Assembly: GCA_009103225.1 (NCBI GenBank)
Contig: RHPI01000671.1
Coordinates: forward strand, 195,350 to 259,349
DNA from: Chlorokybus atmophyticus
Taxonomy: Eukaryota; Streptophyta; Chlorokybophyceae; Chlorokybales; Chlorokybaceae
Direction: 5' to 3'
DNA: 64,000 nt
A program made the translations under genes and the position numbers. This document shows positions 25,031 to 36,149 of this stretch, one piece after another. The first letter of the stretch is position 1, and each line of letters starts with the position of its first letter. Below the pieces are notes generated by a model. That model was not told the origin of the DNA, did no database searches, and worked only from the letters and a program-made list of their open reading frames with translations.

Positions 25031-25054
25031 GTGCGCTGAGAGCTCTCAGCGCAC
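25031..25054. repeat. 24-bp perfect palindrome
   Basis: GTGCGCTGAGAG followed directly by CTCTCAGCGCAC, with no loop. Confidence 0.85.
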
Positions 25055-25916
25055 AGTGCTTGAAGCAGCTGCGTATGACATGAACACACTGGCCTGCTTG
25101 TGCAATGCACTGTATGCTCCTACTGTATGCTCCTATTTCTGCTTGGTGCATGCTATGTAGTGACTACACAGTGCATCCATGCGTTGCTCCAGCCAATGAT
25201 CTTGTCAATGCGCCGTCAGCGCAGCTCGACTGGGATTTGCGGGCGGCGGGGCGTGGTGGCGCGGTGGGGAGTCTGGCCTGGGACAGGCTCTGCTGTGTAC
25301 GCTGTCTCCGGCCTGGTCACCAGGCAGGACGGTCCTGTGTGCATGAGTGTGTGGAAGTCGCCAGCTTGCAGGAGGGACGGGTTGTCGCAGGAGCAGACGT
25401 AAGCAGTAGTCTACAGAAGCAGCGCGGTCGTCGCCGCCAAGCGGCTGATTTGGTCGCCCGGTTGCGACTGAGGTAAGTTGTGACGACCACCAGGCCAGTA
25501 TGACCGTCTGCATGTGTGCTGTTAGCAAGCGTAGAGCTTAAGCAATTGTCTTCAGTCAGAGTGTTATTCAACCCCCTTGATATGATTGCGAGCTGTCAAG
25601 TGCGTTGCTTAGGATGTGACACGCTTGGCAGTGATAGCTTCACAGTGGTTGTCAATCCCAACGTGACACAGCTTTCTCTTGGACACGCACGTTCAAGGTT
25701 AGCTTAAAGGTTACAAATAGGCAAGTATCTTTGTAGAGGCTGCTGTGGCTAGGGGTGCGTTGGGAAGGTGATTTCAACTCTGCTGAGCTGTGCCAACGTG
25801 TGCAGTTGATACTCAAGCGTGGTTCCTCTTAGTTTCCAATAAAGCTGAAGACACGTTGAGGCGGGCTTGTGGTCGCCGTGTGCTGGTTTGGCTCTTCCAG
25901 CGGCGAAGCAGCGGAG

Positions 25917-27826
25917 ATGGCACCCAACTTGAATGTTCCGGACCTGAGGCCTGCTAGTGACGGTGCTCAGGCCATCGCCTCACCGCCTTCCGGCAGTTGG
26001 CGACGTGCGTACGTGACGCTGTTGACGGGGGAGGATTACCTGCCCGGAGTGTTGGCGCTGAAGCGCAGCCTCACGCAGACGCGCAGCCTTTACCCTCTGC
26101 TTTGCATGATCACGCCGGGTGTCACTGCAGAAACTCGCCACCAGATGGAAGAGGCTGGTGTAGGGGTGGGTGGCTTACGTTGTTGTCGTTACTTAATGCG
26201 TGCGTTTGTATGAACGCATGCTTTCATGCGAGCATAGCAAGCACCCCTGTGCATGGCTTCACTATTGGTAGCTGCAGGTGTTAGAGGTGCAGCAGTTCAT
26301 TCCTGTGCCTAAGGAGGACCTCGCACGCCTGAACTACAAAGTGGCAAGCTTTCTGGACTGCTGGTACGCAGCTTGTCCTAGTAATGGTCGTACACATACA
26401 GGCGCTCCTGGCAAGACAGTCACTGCTTTCCTGTTGACAGGCTCAAGCTGCGATTATGGGAGATGGAGAAGTATGAGACAGTTGTGTACATAGATGCGGA
26501 CATGATCACGGTTCAAAACACCGACGACCTCTTTGACATACCATTCCCAGATGGTAAGCCAGGGTTGTGCGCTAATGGTAAGCCAGGGTTGTGCGCTGTT
26601 GCAGTGCTGGTCAGTTGCATGCCTTGAAGTTCACAGTGCATGCTTGGCAGATGGCTTGCTGGCAACTCTGGACTGCTGGTGTGGCCGTCCCGTTGACGGG
26701 GACCGCTGCCCCTTCTTGTGCAGCAAGGCGCCAGCTGCTACCAGCGGCACCATCATGGACCCAATAGCGTACAGCAAGAAAGGCGGTGCGCACATCAACG
26801 GCAAAAGAGCCAACGGTTACTTCAACGCTGGGTTGATGGTGCTCAAGCCCGGTCGTGCTACCTTTGAGGTGTGAACAGTGTACCTGCAGCAAAGCAGTCC
26901 TCAACCTCTATACTGCATATGCCAAAAGTATAAAAGACGTACTCACTTACTGTGTAGCCATTTTGCACTGCTGACTCTCTGCTGCCAACCTTCACAGGAT
27001 ATGGTGCAGAACCTGTCGAACGGATACGACTTCACCAAACACAAGTTTGCTGAGCAGGCAAGGAGTTGTTGAGTTGGTTGATTTGGTTGCATGCGGTGTG
27101 GTGAAGACAGATAGTTGTGCGCTGCCTGTCAAAGGAGCAAACTGAACAAGTCGTGGCCGTTGGTCTAGTGAGCTTTGTGTCTGGATTATGCCAGTGTGCT
27201 TGGCAGGCATTGAAACCCATCCTGGCTGGCGTACTACGCCAAGGCATGATGCATTGCTGCATTGCTGATGATGCACTCTTTGAAAGATGACCGCTAGCTT
27301 GCATGCCGTCGTTGGCTTGTCTGACAAGGAACCTTGTTGCTAGACACCGATATCACTTTGGTGCTTGCAGGACTTCTTAAATGAGTACTACGCCAATCGC
27401 TGGGCAGCGCTGCCATACACGTACAATGGAATGAAGCTGCTGCCGCACTTCCACAAGGACATGTGGTCGACACCCGACCTCAAAGTCATCCACTATGTTG
27501 GCTTCAAGCCCTGGAAGTTGCCTCAGGCAAGCAGCAGGCCTCATTTTGTTGTTGCTACGCTTGATAGGTGTTGTGAAAGCAACATGCTAGAGACTTGTGC
27601 ACTTGAGTAACTTGAGAATATGCATGCATTCCAGGTGCTGGCATTGAACCCGCGCCATCAATCTGCCTCAGACTACCACCTCGCCCTGGCGTCCCTTCTC
27701 ACCAACGAGAAGAGCACCAACGATATGATGAACGCTATCAAGCACGCTGAGCTTGACGGCATCGTCACCAAGCTGCTGCTGCAGTTGTACGTGCGCTGGT
27801 GGGCCACCATGGCTGGCGCGGTGTGA
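25917..27826 (+). CDS. GT8 family glycosyltransferase (glycogenin/galactinol synthase-like)
   Basis: Seven exons (25917-26165, 26278-26363, 26441-26553, 26651-26868, 26998-27057, 27371-27526, 27635-27826) give 357 aa. N-terminal AYVTLLTGEDYLPGVLAL matches the nucleotide-sugar fold start of GT8. VVYIDADM carries the DxD metal/UDP-sugar motif, followed by LLATLDCWCG, NGYFNAGLMVLKPG and IHYVGFKPWK, all in family order. GT8 enzymes of this subgroup use UDP-glucose, UDP-galactose or UDP-glucuronate with retention of configuration; the exact acceptor cannot be read from sequence. There is no signal peptide; the C-terminus ends in a short hydrophobic LQLYVRWWATMAGAV. Two introns begin with GC. A 24-nt tandem duplication doubles the donor of intron 3. 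Confidence 0.85.
26551..26597 (+). repeat. 24-nt tandem duplication spanning a splice donor
   Basis: ATGGTAAGCCAGGGTTGTGC + GCTA occurs twice in a row. Each copy carries the same GTAAGC donor, and the spacer between donors is 24 nt with no stop. Confidence 0.9.
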
Positions 27827-28607
27827 ACACGTGCGTGTATGCCACTACGAGCCGCGAGCAGCACCTAGTGTACCTGCTTTGATGACGTCGGTTTGCAGGT
27901 GCTGACTTGTTACGTTGTTACGCTGCTGCTCAATATCAGAGGTTAGGAGAAGCATACTATGTACGTAATACAGGCCACAAGGGACAAGTATGTTGGTTTT
28001 GTTTTGCAGCAAGCGTGCAGCAGTGACAGACAGGTAGGCCACAGTTGAGTTTGGTGTGTTTGTAGTAGACGCTGAGTTTTACGTTGTGGCATTGCTGCAC
28101 ACACTGGTGAAGCTACGGCAAGACAATATGCAACAAACACTCGCTCTCTCTTGTGACTGCTAGTACTGATATTGTGGCAACCGAAAGCAATGCTTGCTCA
28201 TTGCTGCATGCGAGTTGGCCAACCTGCCATTTGTCTTACAGTGCAGCCGGCACTATTGGAGCGAGTTGGTGCTCCCTGCTGGGCCATCAAGGCTTCATGG
28301 GTAACGAGTTGCTGCTGTATCTAGAATTCTGTAACTGTAACTGCTGCTTAAAAGTGGTTCGACATGCTTGTGAACTGTTTTGAATCTGCTGCCCGGGGCA
28401 GTGGCGTCACTCTTCTTGCAGACAATCAGCATAGTACTGCCGTAGCTATCCAGCACACTTCCCTGGTACTGCGTGCAGGTGCGTGCACGAGAGGCAGCTC
28501 TGCAGTATATGCAAGTGAACAGAAAATGCGCGACACGTATGCACATGCACGACACATGCAATGGACCCAGCATGATGTCAACATGCTGTTCACACTTTTC
28601 ATGTAGA

Positions 28608-29010
28608 CCACCGGGCTACTACTTCTTACTTACCTCACCATTTACTCTACTACCCACACCCCGTTAGCCATAGCAGTCAGTACATGCATGTAGTACCTGC
28701 CCACATGGGCCGTGGTCAGCGGTTGATAGTTGCCCACAACGTCAACATGAGCAGCAGCGACGACAACTCCCTCGCCCTCTCCTCCCCCTCCGCCTCCCTG
28801 CGCTTCTGCCGCTTGCTCCGCTGCTTGCGGTCTTGTGCTGCGTCAACCCTCACGCACTGTCCACGTCCGCAGCGCTGTGCGTGCAGTGCTGGTGGCACTG
28901 GGCTTGTGCCATTCATGTTTGCTCTTGTGCAGTGCATGTTCTGGTTCGGTTGGGTTCGGTTGCGTTGGGTTGGGATGGGTGGTGTGCATAACATTATCGC
29001 TGGCATTCTG
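28608..29010 (-). repeat. Dispersed repeat, inverted long copy
   Basis: Begins CCACCGGGCTACTACTTCTT and has CACCCCGTTAGCCAT at 28657-28671, then CCCACATGGGC, a CCTCTCCTCCCCCTCCGCC tract and TTGGGTTCGGTTGCGTTGGG. This is the reverse-complement order of the copy at 9010-9600. Confidence 0.6.
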
Positions 29011-29879
29011 AGACGTCGTCCCTGACTGCCAAACAGAACACGCTACCATGTACGAGTGTACTGCATGGGGTGCAGTACAGCGAGAATCGCTTCCTACTGC
29101 GTCAGTCACACCTCGCTGGCCACCGTTGGTGACCCACAGCACACATGTATAGGTAGCCCGGTGGTGTAACAAGTTGTTGTTTGCTGGCGTGTGCGAGTGC
29201 GCTTGTGTTTGCATGTGTCATGCATGTGCACAATGCAATGGGGTCACATGCATAGCATTGCATATACGCTACACATCCACATGTGGCACACTGTGGGCTC
29301 AGCATGCACAGTACGCTGCCGCCACTGACTGAAACAGAGAAAACCCCTCTGCATGTCACATGTTCATGTCCATGGCCTGTGCATTGACCGTCACTGGGTC
29401 CGACACTGATGTGTGGGTGCTGTGAGCGTAGGTATACTTTGTCTGCAGCGCCCTCGCGGCTTTCATCGTGCATTATGGTTATGACCAAGCTGGCTTGTCC
29501 GCTCGTTCAAAGTGGCGCTGTGCTGGAACCCATGTACATTGGCCTGATGTAATGCTGCTTGCATTTCAAGGCAAGCTGCAACATGCAAGCTGCGGCCTCT
29601 GCCTGCCTCATGCTTGCATGTGTGTGATAGAGCATAGGGTTCCGGCCAACCCATTGCTCGTTGCTGCTGTCCGGCCATTCCGAGCATGCACGATGTCATA
29701 GGAATCATCTGCAGCGACCGTGACATACAAGCACAAGCCTTGCGGCGCTCTGATCAAGACTGCAGTCCGCATAATGTGCTATACAACGCCCGCACCACAT
29801 GCAGTGGACCCCGCCAGGTCAGTCACGCCGAACAGCAGGAACAAACATGAACACATGCTTGTTGCATACATCGCTTGTA

Positions 29880-30140
29880 CTGCTGTACACATTCTGTACA
29901 CACACCCAACCCCACCACCCAACCCCACCGCCTAGGCCTGACTGCCAGCAACTGGGGACCCCTGCGCACTGCAGTGCTGACGTGGGCACTGAGCCGCAAG
30001 GGTTGCGTCGCCAGGGAGCGCAGCAGCAGAGGGCGGGAGACAGAGGAGAGGGAGGGGGAAGGGCGGTGTGGTGGCGGAGAAGAGAGAGGCGGGCGCAGAG
30101 GGGGGAGTCCTGCTGGTCTGTTGTCGTTGCCACTGCTGCC
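29880..30140 (+). repeat. Dispersed repeat, partial copy
   Basis: Shares with 9240-9460 the CACCCAACCCCACCACCCAA run, a GTGCTGACGT-GGCACTG block, and the AGAGGGAGGGGGA...GGGGGAGTCCTG tract, in the same order and orientation. Confidence 0.6.
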
Positions 30141-30197
30141 GCGTTGTACAAAACTGACTGCAACCGCACTACAGGCAGGTACCGATGCCACGCACAT

Positions 30198-32137
30198 TCA
30201 CTTCGATTGTTCCTCGCCCTTCGACACTGCTGCGCTGGCTTCTCTCACCATCTCCACCATGATTTGCTTGACCTCGCTGCGCGGAACAAAGGAATGCAAG
30301 GAGTAACACTTAGCAACACCACACCACAACAGGCAGGCCACTGCAGTAAGACAACCAGCTACTGACCCGCGAGTCTCAGCCGGGCGGATGAAGGGAACGC
30401 GCACTTGCCACTCCTGGCCGTCTTTCTTCGCCTGCACGGAATCATCAACATCACATGCGTGTACATCACAACATTGACCAATCGATCCATCTGTAGACAG
30501 TTGGACAACTGTGCATACCATAACCTCCATGCCCAGATAGTCAATGTCCTTTAGCCTGGCAGAGTCCACCTGCCCCGACAACAGTAGATATGTTACACTC
30601 ATTGCACAGACATCAAGTGCGTATGGTGTACAAGATGAACAGACATTACATAAGCAGCAAATACATGTAGATTGTGCTGAAGTGCGCTTACCTCCTCTCC
30701 AAGATAGTGCCGCACATAAGCTGCAATGCTGTCCCCGTGATCCGCGTTCATGTGGCCCTACCACAGGCGAGTCAGACACGATGAAGCAGCAAACATACCA
30801 CAACATGCCAGCAACTTACCATGATAGGTGCAGCGAAAGGAGCGATCGGATCTGGCCTGGCTTCAAAATAATCCTTACTGGACAGCACTGCACAAGAATG
30901 CAGTGGCAGGTTAAGGTTCTAAACAAACTTGTGTAGGACAAGTAGGGCCGACAGGCACACTGCAACAATGGCACATGCAATATTGTAGCATGCGTTAACA
31001 ATGGCACACTGCAATAGAAATGACAACTTACCCTGAAACCGTGCAAAGCCCCCGTTGTAGAACGCGCCAACCACTTGGTCCAAACGCCAGAGCCCAAAGT
31101 CCCCAAAGTTGACCTAAAATTCATAGAAATGAGATAAGGAAAGGAGGGTACGGGGATAGCTACATGCATGCATGCATGCATACCCAAAATGCATCAGGAT
31201 GTTTGGTAAGGAATGTCTCTTTGCACGCGGCTTCTTCCTCAGCTTTGACCTGCGGCACCAGTATGGAATGCGTGGGTGCTATGGTAAGGATACGCATTAA
31301 AGATTATGAAAAGCGGCTGTGGTATCGCATACCCACCTTTCGCACAGAGCCAATGAGCGTCACGCGTGCATCTGCCATGCCTTGAAAGCCGTTTGCCATG
31401 ACCGTCACACTGCACCGCGGGTCCACAACAATGTCCTGCCAGCAACTGTTGCAGTACTGTATTGCCCTTGTAATGGCACGCACGCTGTACTGCAGCATGT
31501 AGTCACCTTCCAATGCTGCGAAATGCTGCTGAAAGCAAAGATCGGGCGGCCCTCATCATCCGTCGCATATGACACAACGCTTCCCGACGGGTGCCCTTCA
31601 AACAACTGCAGCAAGCTTTTCAACTTCTTTTTCATGTTGGAACAACAGGTAGCACTGTTCTGGAGTGATGACATGCGTGTACCTTTGAGTGCGTAGAGAA
31701 CACTGCCAACTTCTGTATGTTTACGAGCGTGCGTGCGGCTTCAGCTGCTGACGGCCTCGCCGCCGGCGCCTTTGCGTCTGCACCCGTTGCAGAGGAAGAA
31801 GGCGAAGAAGCCATCGCCCTCACGGATGAACCCGCAATTGCCCTGTATTGAAAGTTTCATGATTGTTGTTCCCGACATTAAGAATCGTCAACACAACACC
31901 ATGCATGTCACCAATATTGCATGTCACACGAGCAAGATGTACAAGCTGACAACATCTGTACCAGCTTCTGCGGCGCAGGGAGTGTGTAGTAGGTTGTGGC
32001 TGTGCTGTTGGGTGTGTGATGGGCTTGTGGGTGCGTTGAGAGAGCGAAACCCTTATTGCTGAGGGGCGAGGCAGCTGGCGAAGGTGCTGGTGCAAGCCCA
32101 CAACAGCTACAGCCGCTGGTGAGTGCACCCCGAGCAT
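30198..32137 (-). CDS. FMN-binding split-barrel (PNPOx-like) protein with DUF2470, plastid-type
   Basis: Eleven exons (32137-31962, 31842-31683, 31605-31507, 31435-31337, 31249-31184, 31113-31032, 30887-30820, 30757-30692, 30569-30519, 30431-30367, 30276-30198) join in phase to 336 aa. The first 60-75 residues are basic and Ser/Ala-rich with VRAMAS, like a plastid transit peptide. Next comes a split-barrel half: GHPSGSVVSYATDDEGRPIF, DPRCSVTVMA and ARVTLIGSVRKV. The C-terminal DUF2470 half opens with GHMNADHGDSIAAYV. Plants have homologues of this architecture, and related HugZ-type proteins bind haem. A role in tetrapyrrole or flavin chemistry is possible but not shown here. The exon 1 assignment rests on splice phase and composition. 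Confidence 0.78.
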
Positions 32138-32705
32138 TGTTATTGTATCGATCCTGAGACAGCAACAAACGGGTGATAGTGGCGAGATGATAGACAGGGC
32201 GAGCGAAAGAAAGGCAGACGTGACCACATCAAAGGCGTAAGCTACAGCTATATATGCAGTACAAGGGTGGGCATGCAAAGTTTTACCCAGCCCAGAAAGA
32301 AACTGCGTTATACACAGACTTGGCTCGCAGCGAAGATTAGAGTTTGCTTAATATCAACACTTACAATCCCAAATACTTACTATTCAACCATACCACCGCA
32401 AAGCATCAAGTAAGCCTGCGTGCACGCACATGCTGAGCTGCGCCCGACAGCTCGTAAACTCAGCGTAACTGTCATGCACCTACAACAAGCAGCAGCTTCG
32501 ATGCCTATGCGGCTTACCAGCAGAGCAGGAGCTGCTGCAGCAACGACCGCCGAAAGCAGCGACGGCGATGTCGTCACCGCCAACCGCAGGCGACGCTGCG
32601 TAACTGAATGCGGAACACGCGTCATCAGAAGGTAATCGACTTGCGGTAAGTCACCCATGCATCAATTACGCCGGCTTGTCGTCGTTGACGTTGGTGGCTT
32701 TGTCC
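32138..32705. promoter_or_regulatory. Shared upstream region of two divergent plastid-protein genes
   Basis: 568 bp between opposite start codons. A TATATA stretch at 32249-32254 lies about 112 bp from the minus-strand start. No element is proven; a bidirectional promoter is inferred from layout only. Confidence 0.35.
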
Positions 32706-33790
32706 ATGGCGGCGGCGGCAGGGCAGTGCAGCTCGTTAAGCAAGTGTGCTGCTTCCCCTCCTCCGTGCTGCTCCGCTCTGCTGTCAAGACCCTGCCCTGG
32801 TCGCAGCCGGCCGGAGCTGAGGAGGGGGATAGCTTCGCCCCTCCACCATACCGCTGGCGCCGCCCTCCAGGCCAGGACGAGGAGCAGAGTTACAGGTAGA
32901 GCTGCCCAAACATGCTGGCGATCCACTACAAAGTGAGTATTGCAGCTTAACATGCGGAAGTCAGCGTGTGGAGCTGTGCTTGTTCACGTACACAAGCATG
33001 CATGCATTGTGTGCCAAGCAGGTGCATAGCTGATCCGTGGGGGGCGAGCGTGGACGCGTCGAACTTGGCGAGCCAGTTGTTTGCGTTCTCTCTGTTCCCG
33101 TATCTGGGCTTCCTGTACCACCTCACACGCTCCAAGTCCACCCCCACCCTCGCCCTCATTGGCTTCTACTTCCTCCTTGTTTTCGTCACCGCCACAAGTA
33201 CTTACTCTGCTACTACACTGGTTGAAGCTGTATGCATGCTTGCGCTGTCGGCGAGTTCATGGCTGAAATCTGCATGCTTTGTTCCCACTGCAGTTCGTTC
33301 GGTACTAACTCCTGTCTCTGTGTGCTCCTTTGTTCTCGCCAACCACGCGCGGTGCAACAGTTCCTGCTGGTATATATGGTGAGTTGACCAGGTCGACAGA
33401 ATAGATGCATACATGGGCGTGTTTTGTGGTAACGCTAGGCATACATGAACAGATGTTATGGTGCATGCAAGCTCAAATGTTTGCAATTGAACAAATTCAC
33501 AGTAACACGCCATTCATCGCATGATACTGCATCGTATGGCACCATATGTTGCTTCTCGCGCACATGCTGCTTCACGCGCACAACACCGCTAACAATGGTT
33601 TCCCTGTTTGGCAGCTAAGACACATTACCACACCGCTCTTGCCAACGTGGATTGGCTGCATGGCAGCGCGGAGTCCATGTTGACGGTCACCAATCTGCTG
33701 GTGGTTCTCGGCATGCGCAAGGGCCTGCGCGAAGCCACCCGCGCGAGCATTGAGGCGCCTTCGCAAGACATTACGGACAAGGTGGAATGA
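32706..33790 (+). CDS. Plastid membrane protein, DUF3593 family
   Basis: Four exons (32706-32932, 33022-33197, 33361-33378, 33615-33790) give 198 aa. The first 70 residues are Ala/Ser/Arg-rich, like a transit peptide. The mature part has SQLFAFSLFPYLGFLYHLTR and LIGFYFLLVFVTAT (two membrane segments), then IPAGIYAK, LANVDWLHGSAESMLTVTNL and LVVLGMRK. This pattern is the conserved cyanobacterial/plastid DUF3593 family, whose function I do not know. Exon 3 is only 18 nt and encodes most of PAGIY; skipping it would keep the frame and delete six residues of the motif. Divergent neighbour of the PNPOx-like gene. Confidence 0.8.
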
Positions 33791-36149
33791 TTGCTTGAAT
33801 GCTTCGCCTTGTGGTAGATGAGAGTAGCTGTGTTGGTTGTTCCGCAGGTCTTATGTAAGTTATGCGTCACGCATGTTGTTACTTAAATCATGCGGATATT
33901 TATGTATACGAAGTGGTGTTGTCCCCATTACTGTCGCACACAACCGACATTGTCATGCTGTATGATCGGCAGGTTGATATCGCCTAGTTCATGCATTACC
34001 AACGACACAGCCATCATATCAGCCACTTTAATACTTACCGCAACGGCATCGTACCTGTTCCGCTATAGTCGAAGGCGCCATGGTTCCGCTTCTTAAGGAA
34101 GCAACTGTGCAGTGGCATGACAGCAAAATCATGTGTCCATGGTGCTTAATGTATGTACAATGTTGAGATATGGTTTGTAGGCAAAAACGATTGCAATGGA
34201 TGCGTGAGACATGTTCCACCAACCATGCTTGAAATGATTTGTTGCTAAACCTGCTAATCAGCTTCTTGCTAACTAATACCATGCTTTCAGTATAACCATG
34301 GTACATGAATTGCTTCACAGCATGGGTTCTTTGTAATAGATATGCTCGAGGCAGTTTTGTACATGCATTATGCAGAAGCGCATAAGCGCACACACAAACA
34401 GCATGCAGGCATGATCATATGCCACCATCGGGCTAATATCTATTGCTTGTTGCTACCTAACATGCTACACTACCCTAGACCTCCCCGTTAGACATGCATA
34501 CATGCATTTTAGTGTCCATTACCTGCACAACAGGCAGCATGGCAGCGTCAACCACGGTCTTCAGTGCTGTAGCAGAGCAGCAGCTGCAAAGGAGCATGCA
34601 GCATGCCCATATGTCTCTCCACCTCCCTCCGTCCTCCTCCTCCTCTTCCCTCCTCCTGCTCCTCCACCACCTCCACCTCTCCCACCTCTCCCACCTCCCT
34701 CTCTTCTTCTTCCTCTTTAGTTGCTGCCGCGACTGTAACCCTTGCCATTGCTGGCGTGGTCGGGCCCCTCTACCCTGCCCCTTTGCCCTGTGTTAATTAA
34801 GCAGCTTAGTACCCATTATATCGCACGGCCATCATGGTAATCCTCGGTCAACGTAACCATGCTGTAATGGCTTACCTACATGCACAAATCCAAAGATTCG
34901 CCGTGGATGACACCATTATTAAGTACAGCTTCAACCAAGTAAAGTTATGGCAGTCACCCGATTGGGCCGAATGCGTCATTTCTTTTTATATCATATGGCA
35001 TGCGGTTTTGCAAATCTACAAAATAAACATCCGATGATTTCTTGACACTACTTGTAAACACAAATAAATAATTATTATCAAAAAGCAATTGCCGTTCCAA
35101 GTACACTGCATTTCATAGGCTTTTAAGCATCATGTGGGTACATTGTGTGCCGGCAGTGTGGGTAATGTGTATAACATGTATCATGTTAGATTTTGCGTAA
35201 TGATCAATGTGCACTGCATATGTGATTGTAAATGTGACATCAAAGGATGTAATCAATGTTAATGTCGATTATAGTACTGATTCGTGCATACAACATGTGT
35301 GGCATGCATTTGTTGCAATAATGTCGTCATGATTGTTCATGACCCAAAGTACAAATCATGCACAGCAAGTGTTGTCTATTCTTTGATATGCATATGGTAC
35401 AAACTTGGCTCAATCACTCACATACATTACGCTGCGTCAAACTGCATCAATTTAGCAGCGATTATATAGAGTAATTTTACGCATAGTGTATGAAAATACC
35501 ATGTGTATATACGGTTTCATGAACTTCATTATATGTTGATTAAGCTATGCCATGCTTGCAAATCATGCAGCTTCATGCAGCTTCAAAGTGCGTTCGAGTA
35601 ATGCGTTTTTCCATTTTTATTTCTTCAAACATTGATCGTGCTACACCTATCAACCCTCATATTTACAAGCTTAATCACTATATGCAAGTTGAAAGCAGGC
35701 CACTGGCTTTCAGGTAGGCTACTAGATAGCCTATCTTGTAGCCTGTCTGAAAACTATGGCATTGTATACATGTTGGCCATGGCTGTAGATTGTGAGTTGA
35801 AAAGAGTTGCCAAAAGAATAACTGAGAGATTTTCGCAGCGGAAATCTCTATCGCATGCGCGTGCATATTGGGGTCGACTCGCGAGGGAGACACTGAAGAT
35901 CGCCAACAGTTTCGCTTCCAGCAGAAAGCGCAGCCTTTGCCGCTCTGAGTCCGTTGGCAAGGCACGCATTGGCGGCGCCTACGGAGGTGGTGGCGGCGGC
36001 GGCGGCGGCCGGAGCATTGGCGAGGTGGTGTGACCCTTGGAGGACGCCGCCATCACTGGTGGGTGGTCGTCCGGGAGGTAGCCATAGCCATGCACGCCTA
36101 GCAGCGAGAATAGCAGTTCGCCGGCCGGCCAGCCAGCCCGGGCGGCAGC
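33791..36149. other. Gene-free spacer
   Basis: AT-rich from about 34.8 to 35.7 kb. A degenerate dispersed-repeat copy lies at 34422-34496, a CTCCTCC-rich pyrimidine tract at 34620-34720, and a GGCGGC run at 35985-36010. Short frames here have no family resemblance. Confidence 0.55.
34422..34496 (-). repeat. Dispersed repeat, short degenerate copy
   Basis: CCACCATCGGGCT at the left and CTCCCCGTTAGACATG at the right are the two landmark ends of the family. The middle is divergent. Confidence 0.55.

Larger units (their letters stand above)
22682..25916. other. Transposon-like and gene-free spacer
   Basis: Holds two inverted-repeat elements (22929-23452 and 23473-24066), an AT-rich stretch at 24.07-24.55 kb, and GC-richer sequence at 24.8-25.9 kb. 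An open frame at 25105-25476 (+) looks mildly coding in composition but matches nothing I recognise and has no clear splice partners. Confidence 0.55.
27827..30197. other. Repeat-rich gene-free spacer
   Basis: Mostly dispersed-repeat sequence (28608-29010, 29151-29166, 29880-30140) and TGCATG-rich DNA between two convergent genes. Short frames here are Pro/Arg-rich products of the repeats. Confidence 0.6.

Noticed and set aside
30816-31187. A separate minus-strand ORF within the PNPOx-like gene
   Set aside because: It reads through introns 5-7 in the wrong frame; the spliced model restores the domain.
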